A stretch of 64,000 bases of DNA from Imbroritus primus (GCF_964332355.1 NZ_OZ201293.1:992001-1056000), one strand, 5' to 3'. Counted from the stretch's first letter, positions 1 through 8,844 are shown. The notes: a model not told the origin generated them from the sequence alone. Translations and numbers: made by a program.

Positions 1-495
1 TACCACGGCCGGCAGGTGCAGCTGACCTATGAGATCCCGATGGGCGAGATCGTGCTCGATTTCTTCGACCGCCTCAAGTCGGTGTCGCGCGGCTATGCTT
101 CGATGGACTATGAGTTCAAGGAATACCGCGCCTCGGACGTTGTGAAGGTCGACATCCTGATCAATGGCGACAAGGTCGATGCGCTGTCAGTCATCGTGCA
201 CCGCTCCAACAGCCAGTATCGCGGCCGCGAAGTGGCCGCCAAGATGCGCGAGATCATTCCGCGCCAGATGTACGACGTGGCCATCCAGGCTGCCATCGGC
301 GCCAATGTCATCGCGCGCGAGAACGTCAAGGCGCTGCGCAAGAACGTGCTGGCCAAATGCTACGGCGGTGACATCACGCGCAAGAAGAAACTGCTCGAGA
401 AACAGAAGGCCGGCAAGAAGCGCATGAAGCAGGTGGGCACCGTGGAAATTCCGCAGGAAGCCTTCCTCGCCATCCTGCGTGTCGAAGATAAATAA
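1..495 (+). CDS. lepA: Elongation factor 4 (LepA), C-terminal part
   Basis: Partial gene: the frame is open from base 1, so the true start lies left of the window. The 164 visible residues match the end of the ribosomal back-translocase LepA/EF4. They cover the end of the EF-G-like domain V (the IPMGEIVLDFFDRLKS and GYASMDYEF segments) and the LepA-specific C-terminal domain with its basic stretch (GGDITRKKKLLEKQKAGKKRMK) and the usual ending with VPQEAFLAIL-like residues. LepA is a cytoplasmic GTPase acting on stalled or mistranslocated ribosomes. It heads the lepA-lepB-rnc-era cluster, an arrangement conserved in proteobacteria, with lepB 81 bases downstream. Only the missing 5' part limits the call. 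Confidence 0.97.
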   Translation, partial: YHGRQVQLTYEIPMGEIVLDFFDRLKSVSRGYASMDYEFKEYRASDVVKVDILINGDKVDALSVIVHRSNSQYRGREVAAKMREIIPRQMYDVAIQAAIGANVIARENVKALRKNVLAKCYGGDITRKKKLLEKQKAGKKRMKQVGTVEIPQEAFLAILRVEDK

Positions 496-576
496 CCGGA
501 ATGCCGGCGCGGCGCGCGGCAAGGGAATGCGCGCCACCTCGGACAGGCAATTGCAGGACATGGGGAACATCCTGAC

Positions 577-1470
577 ATGAACTTCGCTTTGATTCTTTTT
601 GTGCTGGTGGTCATTACCGGCATCGCCTGGGTGGCGGACAAGCTGTACTTCGAAAAGAAACGTCGCGCTGCGGCGGCGGACGCGCTCTCCGCCTTCGACG
701 CCCGCCGCCAGGACCTGCAGGATCGCTACGGCGTGAGCGAGATCGATACCTCGCGCACCAAGCTGGCCGAGGAAAAACTGCGGCAGCCGTGGTGGCTCGA
801 ATACTCGGCCAGTTTCTTCCCGGTGATCCTCGCGGTGTTCGTGCTGCGTTCGTTCGTAGTCGAGCCGTTCAAGATTCCCTCGGGCTCGATGATTCCCACG
901 CTGCTGATCGGCGACTTCATCCTGGTCAACAAATACACCTATGGCATCCGCCTGCCTGTGGTCAACCAGAAGGTCATCCCGCTGAACGATCCGCAGCGCG
1001 GCGACGTGATGGTGTTCCGCTTTCCCAAGGACCCATCGCTCGACTACATCAAGCGTGTGGTCGGCGTGCCGGGTGACGTGGTGCGCTATGAAGACAAGAA
1101 GCTGACCGTCAACGGGCAGCCGGCCGAATATCAACCCAAGGCCGACTTCCTCGACGAGGAGCGCCTGACGTATTCCAAGCAGTTCACCGAGACCATCGGC
1201 GGCGCATCCCACCAGATCCTCAACGATGCGGACCGGCCGCCGTTTGTCATCGGCGCGGACGATTTTCCCTTTCGCGAAAACTGCACCTACAATCAACGTG
1301 GGCTGACCTGCAAGGTTCCCGAAGGACACTATTTCGTGATGGGCGATAATCGCGACAATAGCCTGGATTCGCGCTACTGGGGCTTCGTTCCGGATAAAAA
1401 TGTGGTTGGTAAGGCATTTTTCATCTGGATGAACCTCGGCGACCTGGGCCGGATCGGGTCGTTCCGATGA
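577..1470 (+). CDS. lepB: Signal peptidase I
   Basis: A 297-residue inner-membrane serine protease of family S26 that removes signal peptides from secreted preproteins. Residues 1-20 and about 80-95 are hydrophobic membrane segments flanking a charged cytoplasmic loop, the usual two-span topology. The catalytic Ser/Lys dyad is visible: Ser104 in PSGSMIPTL (family box B) and Lys159 in DYIKRVVGVPGD (box D). The box E motif GDNRDNSLDSRYWG lies near the C terminus. The length is normal for beta-proteobacteria. It follows lepA and precedes the DUF4845 gene in the same direction, so co-transcription is likely. Confidence 0.97.
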   Translation: MNFALILFVLVVITGIAWVADKLYFEKKRRAAAADALSAFDARRQDLQDRYGVSEIDTSRTKLAEEKLRQPWWLEYSASFFPVILAVFVLRSFVVEPFKIPSGSMIPTLLIGDFILVNKYTYGIRLPVVNQKVIPLNDPQRGDVMVFRFPKDPSLDYIKRVVGVPGDVVRYEDKKLTVNGQPAEYQPKADFLDEERLTYSKQFTETIGGASHQILNDADRPPFVIGADDFPFRENCTYNQRGLTCKVPEGHYFVMGDNRDNSLDSRYWGFVPDKNVVGKAFFIWMNLGDLGRIGSFR

Positions 1471-1511
1471 CAGATACATCACAATAAGTCATTCACCGGG
1501 GGAAGCGGGTC

Positions 1512-1868
1512 ATGCGTGGGAGCAGACGGGAATCAGGATTTTCATTGCTGGGGTTGCTGGTGACGGTATTACTGGCGGTTGGCGTGTTCGTGCCGCTGGT
1601 CAAGGTCGTGCCGTCATTGCTGGAGTACCAGTCTGTGAAGCGAGCCGCCTACCAGGCGAAGACTGACGGCAGTTCGGTACAAACCGCCATCGCCGCATTC
1701 GACCGGCAGGCGCTGGTGGATGGCGTGCAGGTTGTGCGCGGCCGGGACCTCGATATCCAGACCAACGCCAACGGCGCAGTGGACTCGGTCCGCTTCAGCT
1801 ATCGTCGCGAGATCCTGCTGTACGGTCCGATCAGCCTCGCGATCCAATACTCCGGTACGGCGCAGTAA
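1512..1868 (+). CDS. DUF4845 family membrane protein
   Basis: A 118-residue small protein with an N-terminal RESGFSLLGLLVTVLL segment, which looks like a prepilin-type or simple membrane anchor, followed by a periplasmic domain with the PLVKVVPSLLEYQSVKRA pattern of DUF4845. This family is typically encoded between lepB and rnc in Burkholderiales, exactly as here. The function is unknown. The stop codon ends one base before the rnc ATG, so translation is probably coupled. No enzymatic residues are recognisable. Confidence 0.85.
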   Translation: MRGSRRESGFSLLGLLVTVLLAVGVFVPLVKVVPSLLEYQSVKRAAYQAKTDGSSVQTAIAAFDRQALVDGVQVVRGRDLDIQTNANGAVDSVRFSYRREILLYGPISLAIQYSGTAQ

Positions 1869-1869
1869 T

Positions 1870-2640
1870 ATGAGTCTCGACGTCCTGCAACAGCGTCTCG
1901 GTTACCAGTTTGTCAAGGCTGAGCTCCTGCAGCAGGCGCTGACGCATCGCAGCCATAGTGCACATCACAACGAGCGGCTGGAATTCCTCGGCGACTCCGT
2001 GCTGAACTGCGCGGTGGCCGACATGTTGTATGGCATGTTCGGCAAGCTTGACGAAGGCGATCTCTCGCGCGTGCGTGCCAACCTGGTCAAGCAGCAGGCG
2101 TTGTTCGAAATCGCCCAGATGCTCCACTTGTCCGAGGTGCTGCAGCTGGGTGAGGGGGAACTGCGCAGTGGCGGCTTTCGCCGCCCCTCGATTCTGGCCG
2201 ACGCGCTTGAAGCCGTGTTCGGCGCCGTGTTCCTCGACGGCGGTTTCGATGCGGCACGCACCCTGATCCGCAAACTGTATATCCCGATTCTCGAACAGGT
2301 CGACCCGCGCACGCTCGGCAAGGATGCCAAGACGCTGCTGCAGGAATACCTGCAGGGGCACAAGATCGCGCTGCCGACCTACAACGTCGTGGCGACCCAC
2401 GGTGCGGCGCATAACCAGCAGTTCGAGGTCGAGTGCCTGATTCCCAAGCTTGAGATCCACGTATTCGGCACGGGCGCATCGCGCCGCGCGGCGGAGCAGG
2501 CTGCCGCCAAGCTGGCGCTCGATGAGGCGCATCGCCTGGTGCCGCAACTGCTCAAGCGCAGCCGTACCGAACGCACCGGCAAGACGCGCAAGCAGCCGGC
2601 GCCGCAAGACCCGCAACTGTCTCTCAGGCTCAAGGAATGA
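1870..2640 (+). CDS. rnc: Ribonuclease III
   Basis: A 256-residue double-strand-specific endoribonuclease that processes rRNA precursors and structured mRNAs. The signature NERLEFLGDSVLN spans residues 34-46 and includes the metal-binding Glu38 and Asp42. The second acidic pair is Asp111 and Glu114 in ILADALEAVFG. A double-stranded RNA-binding domain follows at about residues 155-225 (DAKTLLQEYLQ, then the GxGxSRRAAEQAAAKLAL helix), and a basic tail ends the protein. The start at 1870 was chosen because it gives the family N terminus (MSLDVLQQRLGY) one base after the previous stop. Its last bases overlap the era start (ATGA). Confidence 0.97.
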   Translation: MSLDVLQQRLGYQFVKAELLQQALTHRSHSAHHNERLEFLGDSVLNCAVADMLYGMFGKLDEGDLSRVRANLVKQQALFEIAQMLHLSEVLQLGEGELRSGGFRRPSILADALEAVFGAVFLDGGFDAARTLIRKLYIPILEQVDPRTLGKDAKTLLQEYLQGHKIALPTYNVVATHGAAHNQQFEVECLIPKLEIHVFGTGASRRAAEQAAAKLALDEAHRLVPQLLKRSRTERTGKTRKQPAPQDPQLSLRLKE

Positions 2641-3590
2641 CCGATCAACAACCGCCGGCGGATGCCGGCACTCCTGCGGATGACATGCCGGCCGATGGCC
2701 AGGCATTCCGCTGCGGTACCGTCGCCATCGTGGGCCGCCCCAACGTCGGCAAGTCGACGTTGATGAACGCGCTGGTGGGGCAGAAAATCAGTATCACGTC
2801 GCGCAAGGCCCAGACCACGCGCCACCGCATCACCGGCATCCAGACCACGGACGATGCGCAGTTCGTATTCGTCGATACGCCAGGTTTCCAGACGCAGCAT
2901 GCAACGGCCCTCAACCGTTCGCTGAACCGGGCGGTGACGTCCACGCTGTCGTCCGTCGATGTGGTGCTGTTCGTCATCGAGGCCGGGCGCTTCGGTGCGG
3001 ACGACGAGAAGGTGCTGGCCCTGCTGCCCAAGAACACGCCGGTGCTGCTGATCGTCAACAAGCTCGACCGTCTCGAAGGCGAGACGCGCGACCGCGTCAT
3101 GTTCCCGTTCCTGCAGAAAGTCGCGAGCGTCTACCCGTTCCGCGAGACCGTGCCGATGTCGGCCAAGAGCCGTGACCACATCGCCCGCCTGCTGGACATC
3201 GTGCGCGCCTATCTGCCCGAAGGCGAACCGATCTACGATGCGGATGCCATGACGGACCGCAGCGAACGCTTCATGGCCTCCGAGATCCTGCGTGAAAAGG
3301 TCTTCCGCTGGACCGGCGATGAACTGCCCTATACCAGCACGGTGGTGATCGACAAATTCGAAACCACTGGCAACCTGCGGCGCGTGTTCTGCACCATCCT
3401 GGTCGAGCGCGATGCGCACAAGGCCATGATCATCGGCAACAAGGGCGCACGTCTCAAGCAGATTTCCACGGAAGCCCGGCTCGACATGGAAAAACTGTTC
3501 GACAGTAAGGTCTATCTGGAAGTCTGGATCAAGGTAAAGAGCGGCTGGGCCGATAACGAAGCGGGACTGCGCGCCTACGGGTATGAGTGA
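2637..3590 (+). CDS. era: GTPase Era
   Basis: A 317-residue GTPase that binds the 3' end of 16S rRNA during 30S assembly. The P-loop GRPNVGKST is at residues 33-41, the TTRH switch I at about 60-63, DTPG at 80-83 and NKLD near residue 140. The C-terminal KH domain carries the GNKGARLKQI loop. The protein has an extra N-terminal extension of about 25 residues (MTDQQPPADAG...) compared with E. coli Era, as is usual in Burkholderiaceae. The start overlaps the rnc stop by 4 bases and the end overlaps recO by 8 bases, which implies translational coupling. Confidence 0.97.
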   Translation: MTDQQPPADAGTPADDMPADGQAFRCGTVAIVGRPNVGKSTLMNALVGQKISITSRKAQTTRHRITGIQTTDDAQFVFVDTPGFQTQHATALNRSLNRAVTSTLSSVDVVLFVIEAGRFGADDEKVLALLPKNTPVLLIVNKLDRLEGETRDRVMFPFLQKVASVYPFRETVPMSAKSRDHIARLLDIVRAYLPEGEPIYDADAMTDRSERFMASEILREKVFRWTGDELPYTSTVVIDKFETTGNLRRVFCTILVERDAHKAMIIGNKGARLKQISTEARLDMEKLFDSKVYLEVWIKVKSGWADNEAGLRAYGYE

Positions 3591-4425
3591 ACCGGTGAAT
3601 GAGCCGGTGAATGAACCGGCGCATGCGTCAGTCCATGAATCAGCGCACGAATCAGCGGATGCGGCAAAAGAGGGCGCGGTAACAGAACCGCCACGCCGGG
3701 CCCCGCGCAGCGAACTGCGCATCCAGCACCAGCCCGGCTTCGTCTTGCATGCCTATCCGTATCGCGAAACCAGCCTGATCGTCGATGTGCTGACGCGCGA
3801 TCATGGCCGGCTTGCCTTGGTCGCAAAAGGCGCCAAGCGCCCGCATTCTGCCTTGCGCGGTGTCCTCCAGACGTTCCAGCCGCTGTTGCTGTCCTGGACC
3901 GGCCGTGCCGAGTTGCGTACGCTGACCAAGGCCGAATGGGTTGGCGGCATGCTGCCGCTGGCCGGCGAGGCGCTGATCAGCGGCTTCTATCTGAACGAAC
4001 TGCTGATCAAGTTCTGCGCACGCGAGGATCCGCATCCCGTCCTGTTCGCGCAATATACTGAAACATTGGCCCGCCTCGGGCAAGGCGACCGCGCAGCGTT
4101 TGCGCTGCGCAGCTTCGAACGCGTGCTGTTGCAGGAAACCGGCTATGCCGTGCGTTTCGACCGCTGCGCCAATCGCGCGCTGGTCGAGCCTGACGGCGAG
4201 TATGTGTACGATCCCGAGCAGGGCGTGCGGCTAGCGGCGCAGGACGCGCCCGCGGCATGGCCAGTCGTGAAGGGGCAGACCTTGCTCGACATGACGGCCA
4301 ACGATTTCTCGCGCCCGGTGTCGGCCACGCAGAGCCGGATGCTGATGCGCTTCCTCTTGGATTATTATCTGAATGGCGCTGTCCTGAAGACGCGCCAGAT
4401 CCTGATCGACTTGCACAATCTATGA
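3583..4425 (+). CDS. recO: DNA repair protein RecO
   Basis: A 280-residue recombination mediator that works with RecF and RecR to load RecA on SSB-coated DNA. The OB-fold start is visible as PGFVLHAYPYRETSLIVDVLTRDHGRLALVAKGAKR (about residues 50-85), followed by the helical domain with the ELLIKF and FALRSFERVLLQETGY segments. The first roughly 30 residues are a repetitive, acidic extension (SEPVNEPVNEPAHASVHESAHES), outside the conserved domain. It overlaps era by 8 bases and its stop overlaps the pdxJ start, so it belongs to the same operon. Confidence 0.93.
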   Translation: MSEPVNEPVNEPAHASVHESAHESADAAKEGAVTEPPRRAPRSELRIQHQPGFVLHAYPYRETSLIVDVLTRDHGRLALVAKGAKRPHSALRGVLQTFQPLLLSWTGRAELRTLTKAEWVGGMLPLAGEALISGFYLNELLIKFCAREDPHPVLFAQYTETLARLGQGDRAAFALRSFERVLLQETGYAVRFDRCANRALVEPDGEYVYDPEQGVRLAAQDAPAAWPVVKGQTLLDMTANDFSRPVSATQSRMLMRFLLDYYLNGAVLKTRQILIDLHNL

Positions 4426-5204
4426 TTTTTCATGCCTCGCCAGGCGTCATCGACCTCGGCGTCAATATCGACCATATCGCCACGCTGCGGAATGCGCGTG
4501 GCACCACGTATCCCGATCCCGTGCAGGGCGCACTGCAGGCCGAGGAAGCCGGCGCGGACCTGATCACCCTGCATTTGCGCGAGGATCGCCGCCATATCCG
4601 CGATGCCGATGTCGCCACCTTGCGGCCCCTGCTGCGTACGCGCATGAATCTCGAATGCGCCGTGACGCAGGAGATGCTCGACATCGCCTGCCGCATTGGT
4701 CCGCAGGATGTCTGCCTCGTCCCCGAGCGCCGCCAGGAGGTAACGACTGAAGGCGGGCTTGATGTCGCGGGTAATTTCGAGCGCGTGCAGGCGGCGTGCC
4801 GCCAGCTCGCCGACGCTGGAATCCGCGTGTCACTGTTTATCGATCCCGAAGCGGCGCAGCTGCAGGCCGCACACGCGTGCGGTGCGCCGGTAGTGGAGCT
4901 GCACACTGGCCGTTATGCTGATGCCGACTCCCCGGAGGCAATGGCGAGCGAGCTCGCCCGCATCGCCGTCGCTGTGGACGAGGGCGTGCGCCTGGGCTTG
5001 CGCGTGAACGCCGGCCACGGCCTGCACTACACAAATGTGCAGCCCATCGCAGCGCTGACGGGCATCCATGAACTCAACATCGGGCATGCCATCGTCGCGC
5101 ATGCCGTGTTCGCCGGCTGGCAGAACGCGGTGCGCGAGATGAAGGCCATCATGGTGGCGGCGCGCCTGTCTGCGCTGGCGGTTGCCGGGCGGCCGGCCGG
5201 ATGA
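4422..5204 (+). CDS. pdxJ: Pyridoxine 5'-phosphate synthase
   Basis: A 260-residue TIM-barrel enzyme that condenses 1-deoxyxylulose 5-phosphate with 3-amino-2-oxopropyl phosphate to form pyridoxine 5'-phosphate in vitamin B6 synthesis. Family hallmarks are LGVNIDHIATLRNARGTTYPDP near the N terminus, HLREDRRHI, the ECAVTQEM region, VCLVPERRQEVTTEGGLD, and the C-terminal HGLHYTNVQPIAAL and LNIGHAIVAHAVFAG. A longer upstream open frame exists, but the ATG at 4422 gives the family start and a 4-base overlap with recO. It overlaps acpS by 4 bases. Confidence 0.97.
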   Translation: MIFHASPGVIDLGVNIDHIATLRNARGTTYPDPVQGALQAEEAGADLITLHLREDRRHIRDADVATLRPLLRTRMNLECAVTQEMLDIACRIGPQDVCLVPERRQEVTTEGGLDVAGNFERVQAACRQLADAGIRVSLFIDPEAAQLQAAHACGAPVVELHTGRYADADSPEAMASELARIAVAVDEGVRLGLRVNAGHGLHYTNVQPIAALTGIHELNIGHAIVAHAVFAGWQNAVREMKAIMVAARLSALAVAGRPAG

Positions 5205-5689
5205 TCTACGGCATCGGCACCGATATCCTGCAGATCGACCGCGTGACAGGCGTGATGGAGCGCACGCGCGGGCGGTTCGCGGAAAAGGTGCTGGGCCCGC
5301 AGGAAATGGCTGTCTATCATGCCCGCCGTGCACGTGTGCCCGCGCGCGGGCTGGCGTTTCTGGCGACCCGCTTCGCGGCCAAGGAAGCCTTCTCCAAGGC
5401 CATCGGCCTGGGCATGCACTGGCCCATGACGTGGCGCGCCGTACAGGTACTCAACGGTCCGTCCGGCAAACCGGTGGTGCGCTGCAGTGGCGAGCTCGAG
5501 GCCTGGGTGCAAGCTCGCGGGCTGACGTTCCACGTCACGCTGACCGATGAACGCGACTATGCAGTGGCGTTCGTGGTAGCGGAGCAGGGCGCAGGAACGG
5601 CCACGCGTACAACCGGCGGTAAGAGCATCGTGCCAGGCGGCTCTCATACTTCCGATTCTTCGACTTCTTCCGATCCAGGGCAAGCATGA
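5201..5689 (+). CDS. acpS: Holo-[acyl-carrier-protein] synthase
   Basis: A 162-residue phosphopantetheinyl transferase that converts apo-ACP to holo-ACP using CoA, as a homotrimer in the cytoplasm. The Mg2+-binding Asp8 (GIGTDILQIDRV) and Glu62 (RFAAKEAFSKAIG) are present. The family is usually 120-135 residues. Here the last 30 or so form a low-complexity Ser/Thr/Gly tail (GGSHTSDSSTSSDPGQA) with no recognised function. It overlaps pdxJ and nagZ by 4 bases each. The pdxJ-acpS adjacency is conserved in many proteobacteria. Confidence 0.95.
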   Translation: MIYGIGTDILQIDRVTGVMERTRGRFAEKVLGPQEMAVYHARRARVPARGLAFLATRFAAKEAFSKAIGLGMHWPMTWRAVQVLNGPSGKPVVRCSGELEAWVQARGLTFHVTLTDERDYAVAFVVAEQGAGTATRTTGGKSIVPGGSHTSDSSTSSDPGQA

Positions 5690-6744
5690 CTCGAACCAGC
5701 AATAAAAGTGGTAAACCGCAACCCGGCCCGATCGTGCTGGACGTGGCCGGCGTCCAGCTCGATACTGATGACATTCGCCGTATCTCGCATCCGCTGACGG
5801 GCGGTGTGATCCTGTTCTCGCGCAACTTCGAATCGCGCGCCCAGTTGTCGGCGCTGACACGTGCCATCCGTGCTGTGCGCGACGACGTGCTGATCTGTAT
5901 CGACCATGAAGGTGGCCGCGTGCAGCGCTGCAAGACCGACGGCTTCACGCATCTGCCGGCCATGCGCAAGCTTGGCGAGCTATGGGAGCGCGATGTGCTG
6001 CTCGCCACCAAGGCCGCCGTGGCCTGCGGCTATGTGCTGGCGGCCGAGCTCCGCACGTGCGATATCGACCTCAGCTTCACGCCTGTGCTCGACCTGGATT
6101 ACGGCGGCAGTGCCGTGATTGGCGACCGCGCCTTCTCGCGCGATCCGCGCGTGACGACCATGCTGGCCTCGCACTTGATGCACGGCCTGCGGCTGGCCGG
6201 CATGGCCAACTGCGGCAAGCATTTCCCGGGGCACGGTTTCGTTGCCGCGGACTCGCACGTGGCAGTGCCGGTCGACGAACGCACGCTCGACGAGATCCTG
6301 GCCGAGGATGCGCGCCCCTACGATTGGCTGGGCATGACACTGGCTTCGGTGATGCCCGCGCACGTCATCTATCCGAAGGTCGATCCCAACCCAGCGGGGT
6401 TCTCGCGCTTCTGGTTGCAGGACATCCTGCGCTCGCTGTTGTCTTTCGATGGCGTGATCTTCAGTGATGACCTGAGCATGGAGGGCGCCAGCGTGGCCGG
6501 CAGCGTGACCGATGCCGCGCACGCCGCGCTGACGGCGGGATGCGACATGGTGCTGATCTGCAACAGCCCGGACAAGGCCGACAAGCTGCTCACCGAGTTG
6601 CCGGTCGTGATCGACAAGGTGGCCCAGCGGCGTATCCGTAAGCTGTTCGCCGCCAGCAAGCCGGTCACCTGGAAAAAGCTCGAAGCGTCCACCGACTACC
6701 GCAATGCCTTGCGGCTGCTGCGCGAGCACGAGCTGATCGCCTGA
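5686..6744 (+). CDS. nagZ: Beta-N-acetylhexosaminidase (muropeptide recycling)
   Basis: A 352-residue glycoside hydrolase family 3 enzyme that removes N-acetylglucosamine from anhydro-muropeptides in the cytoplasm during cell-wall recycling. The GH3/NagZ signature KHFPGHGFVAADSH occupies residues 178-191 and includes the mobile-loop Asp189 and His191. The nucleophile lies in VIFSDDLSMEGA (Asp261-262). The CIDHEGGRVQR segment around residue 75 is also typical. There is no signal peptide, which agrees with a cytoplasmic enzyme. It is the last gene of the forward cluster and is followed by a strong hairpin terminator. Confidence 0.95.
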   Translation: MTRTSNKSGKPQPGPIVLDVAGVQLDTDDIRRISHPLTGGVILFSRNFESRAQLSALTRAIRAVRDDVLICIDHEGGRVQRCKTDGFTHLPAMRKLGELWERDVLLATKAAVACGYVLAAELRTCDIDLSFTPVLDLDYGGSAVIGDRAFSRDPRVTTMLASHLMHGLRLAGMANCGKHFPGHGFVAADSHVAVPVDERTLDEILAEDARPYDWLGMTLASVMPAHVIYPKVDPNPAGFSRFWLQDILRSLLSFDGVIFSDDLSMEGASVAGSVTDAAHAALTAGCDMVLICNSPDKADKLLTELPVVIDKVAQRRIRKLFAASKPVTWKKLEASTDYRNALRLLREHELIA

Positions 6745-6771
6745 GTGCACGGCTGTCGCGGACGGCATCCC

Positions 6772-6810
6772 AACAAAAAGCCGCCTCATGCACGAGGCGG
6801 CTTTTTGTTT
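6772..6810. terminator. Bidirectional rho-independent terminator between nagZ and efp
   Basis: An inverted repeat: AAAAAGCCGCCTC, a short ATGCAC loop, then GAGGCGGCTTTTT. It is flanked by A-rich sequence on the left and T-rich sequence on the right, so it can end transcripts from both nagZ (plus) and efp (minus). Confidence 0.9.
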
Positions 6811-6891
6811 GCCCGCGAGGCGTATCGCGCATACCGCTGGTGGTGATGCGGGGCGGACGGAGCCGCCGTGATGCGCCAGGCGTACGGCCGA

Positions 6892-7449
6892 TCAGGCGCG
6901 CGAGCGGTATTCGCCGGTACGCGTGTCGATTTCGATCTTGTCACCGATATTGCAGAACAGCGGCACCGGCAGTTCGAAGCCGGTCGAGATCTTGGCGGAC
7001 TTCAGCACCTTGCCCGACGAGGTATCGCCCTTGACAGCCGGTTCCGTGTAGATGATCTCGCGCACGACGACGGTCGGCAGTTCCACCGAGATCGCCTTGT
7101 CATTGTAGAACACCACTTCGACCGCCATGCCGTCTTCGAGGTAGTTCAGGGCATCGCCCATGCTGTCCTTCTCGACTTCGTACTGGTTGTAGTCGGCATC
7201 CATGAACACGTACATCGGATCGGCGAAGTACGAGTAGGTGCATTCGCGGCGCTCGAGCACCACGACTTCAAATTTGTCGTCAGCCTTGTACACGGCTTCG
7301 GAGGCTGCGCCGGTCAGAAGGTTCTTCATCTTCATCTTGACGACAGCGGAGTTGCGGCCGGACTTGTTGTATTCCGATTTCTGCACGACCAGCGGTTCGC
7401 TGCCGAGCATGAATACGTTGCCAACGCGGAGTTCTTGTGCGGTCTTCAT
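6892..7449 (-). CDS. efp: Elongation factor P (Arg32 type)
   Basis: A 185-residue translation factor that relieves ribosome stalling at polyproline stretches. It has the three beta-barrel domains, with the N-terminal KOW-like domain (MKTAQELRVGNVFML) and the C-terminal OB domain ending in GDKIEIDTRTGEYRSRA. The modified loop reads NKSGRNSAV, placing Arg at position 32 instead of the Lys of E. coli EF-P. Arg32 is the substrate of the dTDP-rhamnose-dependent transferase EarP, encoded about 200 bases downstream on the same strand. This is the rhamnosylated EF-P subclass. Confidence 0.97.
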   Translation of the reverse strand: MKTAQELRVGNVFMLGSEPLVVQKSEYNKSGRNSAVVKMKMKNLLTGAASEAVYKADDKFEVVVLERRECTYSYFADPMYVFMDADYNQYEVEKDSMGDALNYLEDGMAVEVVFYNDKAISVELPTVVVREIIYTEPAVKGDTSSGKVLKSAKISTGFELPVPLFCNIGDKIEIDTRTGEYRSRA

Positions 7450-7653
7450 CTTGCTTCCTGAGAGTAAAGGAGTATTCGGGCAGGTAGGTCGTGCGATGCC
7501 TGCGCCCGGTAACCGGCGGACATTGCCGGCTGCTGCGCCGGCAGGGTCTCGAGGACCGGTCTGGCATCTTCCATCGCGGGGGCTGCTCCCAGTCGCCCGT
7601 GCGCCACATGTCGCGTGCGCTGGCCGGAACGTAAGTCCCCGATAGTCAACCCG

Positions 7654-8844
7654 CTATTTTAACCGGTTTTCGCAAAATGCCACGAGGTTTGCAGCGAGAT
7701 CGCCCAATGCCAGCAGCCGTGCGGCCCAGGCCGCCGCTGCGGCGCGCTGGGTGGCGAGCGTAGCGTAAAAGGCTGCCCAATCAAGTGCTGGATGATGCAC
7801 GGGATCGTTCCAGGCATGCCAGGTATTGCGCACGACATCCGCTTCGCGGGCGGGCAGCAGTGCCAGGTAGCGGGCGAGAAATGCATCCAGCTTCTCGATG
7901 TGCGCCTCTTCTGCCTGCGGGTAGATCTGCCAGACGAACGGCTTGCGCGCCCATTGGGCGCGTACGAAGGAATCCTCGCCGCGTACGAAATTCACGTCGC
8001 AAGCCCACAGCAGTTCGTCGTAGCGCTCCTGGCGGACGAACGGAATCGGCAGGATGGTGAGATTGCCGCCTTGCCAGCCTGTCGGGCAATTGGCCACACC
8101 GCTTGCAGGCTGCATGGCTTGCCCTGGTGCACCGAGCAGTTGACCGATCTGCGTCGCCGCCAGCCCTTCCGGCACCAGGCAGACCACGGGCTGTGGCGCG
8201 ATGCGCCATTGTTCCAGCAAGGATGGCAAGGCGCGATTGGCATAGGCGAACAGGCTGACCAGGCATGCGTCCGCGGGCGGCGGCGCGATGCCGAGTTGAT
8301 GCCACAGGCGCTGGCGCCCAGCCGTGCCTGTCCCGAAGGCTTGCTGTTGCTGTTCCAGCCCGGTTTCATGAATCAGGCCGCCGGTGCCCGGCTCGAAGCC
8401 GGGAAAGAAGAAGTGCCGTACCAGGGGCAGGCGCGGATGCGGCGAGGCCAGGGCATGATGTTCACGCACCCACGGCTCGGCGCTCAGATACTCGAGATTG
8501 AGCCACACGGGCGGGTGCGGCTGGCGTGCCATGGCATCCAGCACGCCCGGCTGCAGGTCGCAGGCGAACGCTTCGATGACCATCTCGCCCGGCGTCCACT
8601 GCGCGGGCAGCGCTGCCGCATCACGGTCCCAGTGCAGGATGTCCACGCCGGCAATTCTCTGATGTTGCCCTTGAACATCGATCTCCGGGCACAGGCGATG
8701 AAATGCCGTGAGGTCATCCACCCACAGGCGCACGATGCAGCCATGCTCTTGTACGAGCTGGCGTGCCAGCCGCCAGCACACGCCGATGTCGCCGTAGTTA
8801 TCAACGACGGTGCAGAAGAGGTCGCAGGTGAGGGAGGAATGCAT
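7654..8844 (-). CDS. earP: EF-P arginine rhamnosyltransferase EarP
   Basis: A 396-residue GT-B glycosyltransferase (former DUF2331) that transfers rhamnose from dTDP-rhamnose to Arg32 of EF-P, activating it. Conserved elements are VVDNYGDIGVCWRLARQL near the N terminus, with the two aspartates (Asp15, Asp19) of the catalytic site, and the C-terminal FVRGEDSFVRAQWARKPFVWQIYPQ with the nucleotide-sugar-binding Glu. The length matches the family. It lies downstream of efp on the minus strand. The gap of about 200 bases may hold a second promoter. No strong ribosome binding site was seen before the chosen ATG. Confidence 0.95.
   Translation of the reverse strand: MHSSLTCDLFCTVVDNYGDIGVCWRLARQLVQEHGCIVRLWVDDLTAFHRLCPEIDVQGQHQRIAGVDILHWDRDAAALPAQWTPGEMVIEAFACDLQPGVLDAMARQPHPPVWLNLEYLSAEPWVREHHALASPHPRLPLVRHFFFPGFEPGTGGLIHETGLEQQQQAFGTGTAGRQRLWHQLGIAPPPADACLVSLFAYANRALPSLLEQWRIAPQPVVCLVPEGLAATQIGQLLGAPGQAMQPASGVANCPTGWQGGNLTILPIPFVRQERYDELLWACDVNFVRGEDSFVRAQWARKPFVWQIYPQAEEAHIEKLDAFLARYLALLPAREADVVRNTWHAWNDPVHHPALDWAAFYATLATQRAAAAAWAARLLALGDLAANLVAFCENRLK

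Noticed and set aside
187..1482. 431-residue minus-strand frame
   Set aside because: Antisense shadow of lepA and lepB.
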